The notes below the pieces were generated by a model that searched no databases, was not told the DNA's origin, and worked only from the letters and a program-made list of their open reading frames with translations. A stretch of DNA of 64,000 nucleotides from Streptomyces sp. Go-475 (GTDB lineage Bacteria; Actinomycetota; Actinomycetes; Streptomycetales; Streptomycetaceae). This document shows, in pieces, positions 59,433-64,000 of the stretch (within the stretch, counting starts at the first letter, position 1; each line of letters begins with the position of its first letter). A program made the translations under genes and the position numbers. The stretch spans positions 1,965,501-2,029,500 of the forward strand of contig NZ_CP026121.1 in assembly GCF_003330845.1 (NCBI RefSeq), in the 5' to 3' direction.

Positions 59433-60290
59433 TTGCCGTTCACACTGAGCCACGCGGCAGCCGTACTGCCCGCCGTGCGCACCGACGGGAGCGGCCGGGG
59501 CCGGCTGGTGCCCGCCGTGCTCGTGGCGGGTTCCTTCGCGCCCGACATGACCTATTACGCGGCGAGTGTGCTGTCCGGGGCGATGGAGTTCGGAGACGTC
59601 ACGCACTCGTGGCCGGGCGTTTTCACGGTCGATGTGCTGGTCGCCTGGGCGTTGGTGGGGTTGTGGCTGCTGGTGCGCGAGCCGCTGGTGGCGCTGCTGC
59701 CGCGGGGCCGGCAGGGGCGGCCGGCCGCCCTGGTGCGGTGCGGGGCGCCACGCGCGCGCGTGCGGCCGTCGCTGGTGGTGCGGTGGTACGTGTCCGCGGT
59801 GCTGGGCGCGTCGACGCATGTGGTGTGGGACGCGTTCACTCATCTCGACCGGTGGGGGATGCGGCTGTTTCCCGTACTGGGCCGGGAGGTGGCGGGCTCG
59901 CCGCTGTACTGGTACCTGCAGTACGGGGGTTCGGCGGTGGCCGCGGTCGTGATCGCGGTGTTCGTGGCGCGGGCGCTGCGGCGGATGCCCGGGGGCGAGC
60001 CGGTGGGGGTCCCGGTGCTGTCGGTGCGGGACCGGTGGGGGGCCGCTGCCGTGATCGGCGGTTTCGCGTTCGTGGGGGCGGTGCAGCGGGCGTCGCGGTG
60101 GTGGGCATACTGGGGCCCGGCCGCGAAGCCGTGGGAGATCATCCCGACGGTGTGCTTCGGCGCGGGGGCGGGGCTCGTCCCGGCGCTGCTGCTGTACGCC
60201 GTGGGGGTCAGGGTGTGGCGCCCGGTTCCGGCCCCCGGCCGTCCCGACGGCGTCGACGAGACGGAGCCGAGCCGTCCGGCCGCTCGCTGA
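59433..60290 (+). CDS. DUF4184 family membrane protein
   Basis: The 285-residue protein has the DUF4184 start MPFTLSHAAAVLPAV and FAPDMTYYAASVLSG, followed by THSWPGVFTVDVLVAW and HVVWDAFTHLDRWG, with about six spans. His and Asp residues in these motifs resemble metal-dependent hydrolases of the YdjM type, but no activity is known. TTG 59433 with AAGGAG 6-7 bases upstream is the start. The last 83 bp overlap the convergent hypothetical gene. Confidence 0.88.
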   Translation: MPFTLSHAAAVLPAVRTDGSGRGRLVPAVLVAGSFAPDMTYYAASVLSGAMEFGDVTHSWPGVFTVDVLVAWALVGLWLLVREPLVALLPRGRQGRPAALVRCGAPRARVRPSLVVRWYVSAVLGASTHVVWDAFTHLDRWGMRLFPVLGREVAGSPLYWYLQYGGSAVAAVVIAVFVARALRRMPGGEPVGVPVLSVRDRWGAAAVIGGFAFVGAVQRASRWWAYWGPAAKPWEIIPTVCFGAGAGLVPALLLYAVGVRVWRPVPAPGRPDGVDETEPSRPAAR

Positions 60291-60690
60291 GAAGGTCGTC
60301 GGTCGTCGCGTTGAACACGGTGATGGTGGTATGCGCCAAGCGGGGCCGTGGGAGCAGCGCGAGGACGAGGGTCAGGTAGGCGCGGGCCAGCTCGGCCCAG
60401 GGGTGGGGTGTCCGGCGGCCGGGGGCGTACGGGCGGCCGGGGGGCTGGGCGGCGGGGGTGCGGTCGGGCGCGTCGGGGGTGTCGGGGCCTGAGGTGGCGG
60501 CGGTGCCGCCGGGCGCGTGGGCCAGGTGCTGCCGGAGGTTCGCCGTGGCCTGGCGCAGGGCCGCGGAGAGGCCGGTGGGAACGCGGAGGGTGCTTGCGGT
60601 TGCCGCGAAGACCGGGACCGACGCGATCGGCGCGGCCGGCGGGAGTTCCACGCCTGGTGCCGAGCGGCTGAGGAGCGTGCGTATGCCCAT
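60208..60690 (-). CDS. hypothetical protein, convergent with the DUF4184 gene
   Basis: The 160-residue protein has an Ala/Pro-rich N-terminal half (VFAATASTLRVPTGLSAALRQATANLRQHLAHAPG), a core with HPWAELARAYLTLVLALLPRPRLAHTTITVFNATTDD, and a basic tail. The core looks like a conserved streptomycete hypothetical, but no function is known. ATG 60690 has AAGGA 8 bases upstream; the tail coding overlaps the DUF4184 gene end by 83 bp, so either C-terminus could be shorter. Confidence 0.6.
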   Translation of the reverse strand: MGIRTLLSRSAPGVELPPAAPIASVPVFAATASTLRVPTGLSAALRQATANLRQHLAHAPGGTAATSGPDTPDAPDRTPAAQPPGRPYAPGRRTPHPWAELARAYLTLVLALLPRPRLAHTTITVFNATTDDLLSERPDGSAPSRRRRRDGRGPEPGATP

Positions 60691-60914
60691 GCCCCGCATC
60701 CTTGCGACCACCGGCGGGTGGGGCGCCTTCTCGGGGGCCACGTGGGTGATGGTCTGGACGGCGTGAGGTGGGCTGGGTGGAGCGAGGTGCGTGCCGGAGC
60801 TGAGCGATGAAGGACGCCGTCGGCCTCCCCCCGTGTGTCCCCGGCTCGGCGCTCCTGCGGCACTCCGGACCGGGCAGGAGACTCCTGCCCGGTCCGGTCG
60901 GCGCAGTGCGCTCG

Positions 60915-63641
60915 CTAGTGGGCTGCCGACTCCCAGTCCGGCCCCGCGCCCACGGAGACGCCGAGGGGGACGCGGAGGTGCACGGCGTTCGCCATCTCGC
61001 GGCGGACGAGTTCCTCGGCGGTCTCCCGCTCGCCGGGGGCGATCTCCAGCACGATTTCGTCGTGGACCTGGAGCAGCATGCGGGAGGCGAGCCCGGCTTC
61101 CTTGAGCGCGCTGTCCACCTTGAGCATGGCGATCTTCACGATGTCGGCCGCCGTGCCCTGGATGGGCGCGTTGAGGGCCATCCGCTCGGCGGCCTCACGG
61201 CGCTGGCGGTTGTCGCTGTTGAGGTCGGGCAGGTAGCGGCGGCGGCCGAAGAGGGTCGCCGTGTAGCCCGTGGCCCGGGCCTCGTCGACCGCCCGGCGCA
61301 GATAGTCCCGTACGCCGCCGAACCGCTCGAAGTACGCGTCCATCAGGGCGCGGGCCTCCGCCGCCTCGATGTTCAGCTGCTGGGAGAGGCCGAAGGCGGA
61401 CAGCCCGTAGGCCAGGCCGTACGACATGGCCTTGATCTTGCGGCGCATCTCGGCGTCCACGGCGTCCGGCTCGACCGCGAAGACCTGGGAGGCGGCCGTG
61501 GTGTGCAGGTCCTCGCCGGAGGTGAACGCCTCGATCAGGCCCTCGTCCTCGGAGAGGTGGGCCATCACACGCAGCTCGATCTGGCTGTAGTCGGCCGTCA
61601 TGAGGGACTCGAAGCCCTCGCCGACGACGAAGCCGCGGCGGATCGCGCGGCCCTCGTCCGTGCGGACCGGGATGTTCTGCAGGTTCGGGTCGGTGGAGGA
61701 CAGGCGTCCGGTGGCGGCGACGGTCTGGTTGAACGTGGTGTGGATGCGGCCGTCCGCGGCGATCGTCTTGATCAGGCCCTCGACGGTGACGCGGAGCTTG
61801 GCCTGCTCGCGGTGGCGGAGCATGATCACCGGGAGCTCGTTGTCCGTCTGCGTGGCGAGCCAGGCGAGGGCGTCGGCGTCCGTGGTGTAGCCGGTCTTGG
61901 TCCGCTTGGTCTTGGGCAGGGCCAGCTCGCCGAAGAGGACCTCCTGGAGCTGCTTGGGCGAGCCCAGGTTGAACTCGTGCCCGGCCGCCGCGTGGGCCTC
62001 CTTCACCGCCTGCTGGACGGCGCCGGCGAACATCTGCTCCATGGCCTCCAGGTGGGGCCGGTCGGCCGCGATGCCGTGCCGCTCCATGCGGGCGAGCAGC
62101 GCGGATGTGGGCAGCTCCATGTCGCGCAGCAGGTCGGCGGCACCGACCTCCTCCAGGCGGCCTTCGAAGGCCTGGCCCAGGTCGAGGACGGCACGGGCCT
62201 GGATCATCAGGGCCTCGGCCTCGGCGCCGTCGTCCGCGCCGAAGGCGAGCTGGCCGTCGGCCGCGGCGGCGGGGGCCAGCTCGCGGTGCAGGTACTCCAG
62301 GGAGAGCGCGTCCAGGTCGAAGGAGCGGCGGCCCGGCTTGACCAGGTAGGCGGCCAGCGCGGTGTCCATGGTGACGCCCTCGACGCTCCAGCCGTGCTCG
62401 GCGAAGACGCGCATGGCGCCCTTGGCGTTGTGGAAGACCTTGGGCCGGGCGGTGTCGGCGAGCCAGGACGCGAACGCCGTCTCGTCGGCCTCGTCCAGCT
62501 GGGAGGGGTCGAACCAGGCGGCTGCCCCGCCGGGCGCGGCGAGGGCGACCTCGGCGACGGAGCCCGCGCCGAGCGCCCACGCGTCGACCGTGGCGACGCC
62601 GAGGGGTCCGGTGCCGTGCTCGGTGAGCCAGGCGGTCAGCTCGCCGGTGCCGAGCACCGTGCCGTCCAGCCGCACGCCCTCCGTGCTGATCGGGGTGGTC
62701 TCGGCCTCCTCCGCGCCGGGGTCGACGGCGAAGAGCCGCTCGCGCAGGGAGGGGTTGCGGATCTCCAGGGTGTCCAGGACCATCGCGACGGCCTTGCGGT
62801 CGTACGGGGCCCGCTCCAGGTCGGTGACGCCCTTGGGGAGCTCGACCCGGCGCTCCAGCTCGGTGAGGCGGCGGTTGAGCTTGACCGCTTCCAGGTGGTC
62901 GCGGAGGTTCTGGCCGGCCTTGCCCTTGACCTCCTCCACGCGCTCGACCAGCTCGGCGAAGGAGCCGAACTGGTTGATCCACTTCGCGGCGGTCTTCTCG
63001 CCGACGCCGGGGATGCCGGGGAGGTTGTCGGAGGGGTCGCCGCGCAGGGCCGCGAAGTCGGGGTACTGCGCGGGCGTCAACCCGTACTTCTCGAATACCT
63101 TCTCCGGGGTGAAGCGGGTCAGCTCGGAGACGCCCTTGGTCGGGTACAGCACCGTGGTGTGCTCGCTGACCAGCTGGAAGGAATCCCGGTCGCCGGTGAC
63201 GATCAGCACCTCGAAGCCCTCGGCCTCGGCCTGGGTGGCGAGCGTGGCGATGACGTCGTCCGCCTCGAAGCCGTCCACCGCGAAGCGGGCGGCGCCCATC
63301 GCGTCGAGCAGCTCGCAGATCAGCTCGACCTGGCCCTTGAACTCGTCCGGGGTCTTGGAGCGGTTCGCCTTGTACTCCGTGAACTCCTGGGAGCGCCAGG
63401 TCTTGCGGGAGACGTCGAAGGCGACCGCGAAGTGCGTGGGCGCCTCGTCGCGCAGCGTGTTGGCCAGCATCGACGCGAAGCCGTAGATCGCGTTCGTCGG
63501 CTGGCCCGTCGCGGTGGTGAAGTTCTCCGCGGGCAGCGCGAAGAACGCGCGGTACGCCAGCGAGTGCCCGTCCATGAGCATCAGTCGCGGACGGCTGCCG
63601 CCGGAGGTCTTGTCGGTCGTCTTCGATGCTGTCTCTGCCAC
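60915..63641 (-). CDS. polA: DNA polymerase I
   Basis: The 908-residue enzyme has an N-terminal 5'-3' exonuclease (about 18-310: LMLMDGHSLAYRAFFALP, FAVDGFEADDVIATLA and GDPSDNLPGIPGVGEKTA), a middle 3'-5' exonuclease-like domain whose first Asp-x-Glu motif is absent, and a C-terminal polymerase with motif A DYSQIELR, motif B RRKIKAMSYGLAYG and motif C VHDEIV. Loss of proofreading is usual in actinobacterial Pol I. It fills gaps after excision repair and removes Okazaki primers. GTG 63641 sits 7 nt after a DNA-damage-like -10, suggesting leaderless expression. Confidence 0.98.
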   Translation of the reverse strand: MAETASKTTDKTSGGSRPRLMLMDGHSLAYRAFFALPAENFTTATGQPTNAIYGFASMLANTLRDEAPTHFAVAFDVSRKTWRSQEFTEYKANRSKTPDEFKGQVELICELLDAMGAARFAVDGFEADDVIATLATQAEAEGFEVLIVTGDRDSFQLVSEHTTVLYPTKGVSELTRFTPEKVFEKYGLTPAQYPDFAALRGDPSDNLPGIPGVGEKTAAKWINQFGSFAELVERVEEVKGKAGQNLRDHLEAVKLNRRLTELERRVELPKGVTDLERAPYDRKAVAMVLDTLEIRNPSLRERLFAVDPGAEEAETTPISTEGVRLDGTVLGTGELTAWLTEHGTGPLGVATVDAWALGAGSVAEVALAAPGGAAAWFDPSQLDEADETAFASWLADTARPKVFHNAKGAMRVFAEHGWSVEGVTMDTALAAYLVKPGRRSFDLDALSLEYLHRELAPAAAADGQLAFGADDGAEAEALMIQARAVLDLGQAFEGRLEEVGAADLLRDMELPTSALLARMERHGIAADRPHLEAMEQMFAGAVQQAVKEAHAAAGHEFNLGSPKQLQEVLFGELALPKTKRTKTGYTTDADALAWLATQTDNELPVIMLRHREQAKLRVTVEGLIKTIAADGRIHTTFNQTVAATGRLSSTDPNLQNIPVRTDEGRAIRRGFVVGEGFESLMTADYSQIELRVMAHLSEDEGLIEAFTSGEDLHTTAASQVFAVEPDAVDAEMRRKIKAMSYGLAYGLSAFGLSQQLNIEAAEARALMDAYFERFGGVRDYLRRAVDEARATGYTATLFGRRRYLPDLNSDNRQRREAAERMALNAPIQGTAADIVKIAMLKVDSALKEAGLASRMLLQVHDEIVLEIAPGERETAEELVRREMANAVHLRVPLGVSVGAGPDWESAAH

Positions 63642-63648
63642 GCCCCCG

Positions 63649-63671
63649 ATCCTGCCACGCCCCACTGACAC
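63649..63671 (-). promoter_or_regulatory. PafBC/RecA-NDp-like promoter of polA
   Basis: On the minus strand GTGTCAGTG, 8 bases, CAGGAT. It differs from consensus at the first base of each element but keeps the exact 8-bp spacing and the leaderless geometry (7 nt from -10 to GTG 63641) of the uvrB and ogt sites. Confidence 0.55.
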
Positions 63672-63862
63672 TCGGCCCCGGCCCCGCCCCGACCCCGCGT
63701 GCGCCGGGCCGACCCGGGCGACGGCAGGGGGCGGCGAGCCGGAGACTTCGGACCCCCGCGGTCGCCCGGCCGGGGCGGGAGGGGCGGTGGCCTCGGACCG
63801 GGCACCGCCAGGGCCGACCAGGGCAGGGCGGGACAGAAGCCTCGGGCCGGACCCCGCCATCG

Positions 63863-63938
63863 CCCCGCCGGGACTGACGGCGCGGAGGCCCCGGACCGTA
63901 CCCCGCCGGGACTGACGGCGCGGAGGCCCCGGACCGGA
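63863..63938. repeat. 38-bp tandem repeat upstream of polA
   Basis: Two adjacent 38-bp copies starting CCCCGCCGGGACTGACGGCG differ only at the last bases; a partial third copy follows at 63939. They lie beyond the polA promoter. Confidence 0.9.
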
Positions 63939-64000
63939 CCCCGCCGCCGCCCCACCGGGACGGGACGGTGCCGTGGCATCGGTTCGGGCCGCCCTCACTC

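Larger units (their letters stand above)
63642..64000. other. polA upstream region, repeats, no convincing gene
   Basis: This 359-bp stretch holds the polA promoter (63649-63671) and low-complexity G/C-rich sequence with a tandem 38-bp repeat. Open frames on both strands here lack coding character. Confidence 0.6.

Noticed and set aside
60807..63668. Plus-strand open frame of 953 codons opposite polA
   Set aside because: Mirror of polA codon bias with no domain or ribosome site; polA is unambiguous.
1..64000. tRNA or rRNA genes
   Set aside because: I saw no tRNA-like cloverleaf signatures such as GGTTCGANTCC in a suitable context and no rRNA sequence; a tRNAscan run would settle it.
1..64000. 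Insertion sequences or transposases
   Set aside because: No DDE or serine/tyrosine recombinase motifs were seen in any translated frame, and no terminal inverted repeats flank the toxin cassette.

Overview
The window is about 72% G+C, with strong third-position G/C bias, many GTG and TTG starts, and genes packed with ATGA/GTGA overlaps. Gene content and order (uvrB, MHYT protein, GDPD, ogt ... coaE, PAC2, rpsA, hrpB, SPW_0924, polA) point to a Streptomyces chromosomal core segment. From memory it resembles the stretch of S. coelicolor running from just before uvrB to polA. Assignments rest on translated sequence and family knowledge; no database search was run.

Layout. 1-4.2 kb: two TerD-family genes and uvrB. 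4.2-10.5 kb: MHYT sensor, secreted phosphodiesterase, ogt, a VOC protein, and a pseudouridine glycosidase plus PfkB kinase joined by a repeat-built reading frame. 10.5-19.2 kb: corA, a CBS protein, a kinase-like protein without a P-loop, DUF2293 and DUF1772 proteins, an orphan gltD-like gene, a carboxymuconolactone decarboxylase-family gene divergent from a MocR regulator, and a DUF574 methyltransferase. 19.3-24.4 kb: a WhiJ-type HTH/DUF397 pair divergent from an ATPase with an Asn/Gln-rich repeat tail, then an ABC exporter. 24.5-30.3 kb: small enzymes and a FUSC membrane protein. 30.6-35.3 kb: accessory island with a DUF6507 protein, a 741-aa putative type VII secreted nuclease toxin, its likely immunity protein and a DUF6177 protein, followed by an expansin. 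36-41 kb: nucleotidyltransferase, RidA-like and gamma-CA-like proteins, and a hydantoin/purine module (racemase, NCS1 permease, GntR regulator with an 18-bp palindromic operator). 41-46 kb: ArsR-MFS-uracil-DNA glycosylase operon, S4 protein, and a TetR regulator whose start overlaps a remnant of a quinone oxidoreductase. 46-64 kb: housekeeping genes (coaE, rpsA, hrpB, lytic transglycosylase, polA) among conserved hypotheticals.

The most connecting signal is regulatory. A motif fitting the actinobacterial RecA-independent DNA-damage promoter (TTGTCRGTG-N8-TAnnnT, the PafBC/RecA-NDp class) lies in the correct orientation before uvrB, ogt and, in weaker form, polA, mostly with leaderless geometry. 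It also precedes a terD-like gene and, more weakly, the toxin operon. A second theme is codon-phase-preserving tandem repeats (21, 30, 33 and 36 bp) at protein ends or linkers, including a 130-codon repeat frame wedged by ATGA and GTGA overlaps between the pseudouridine genes.
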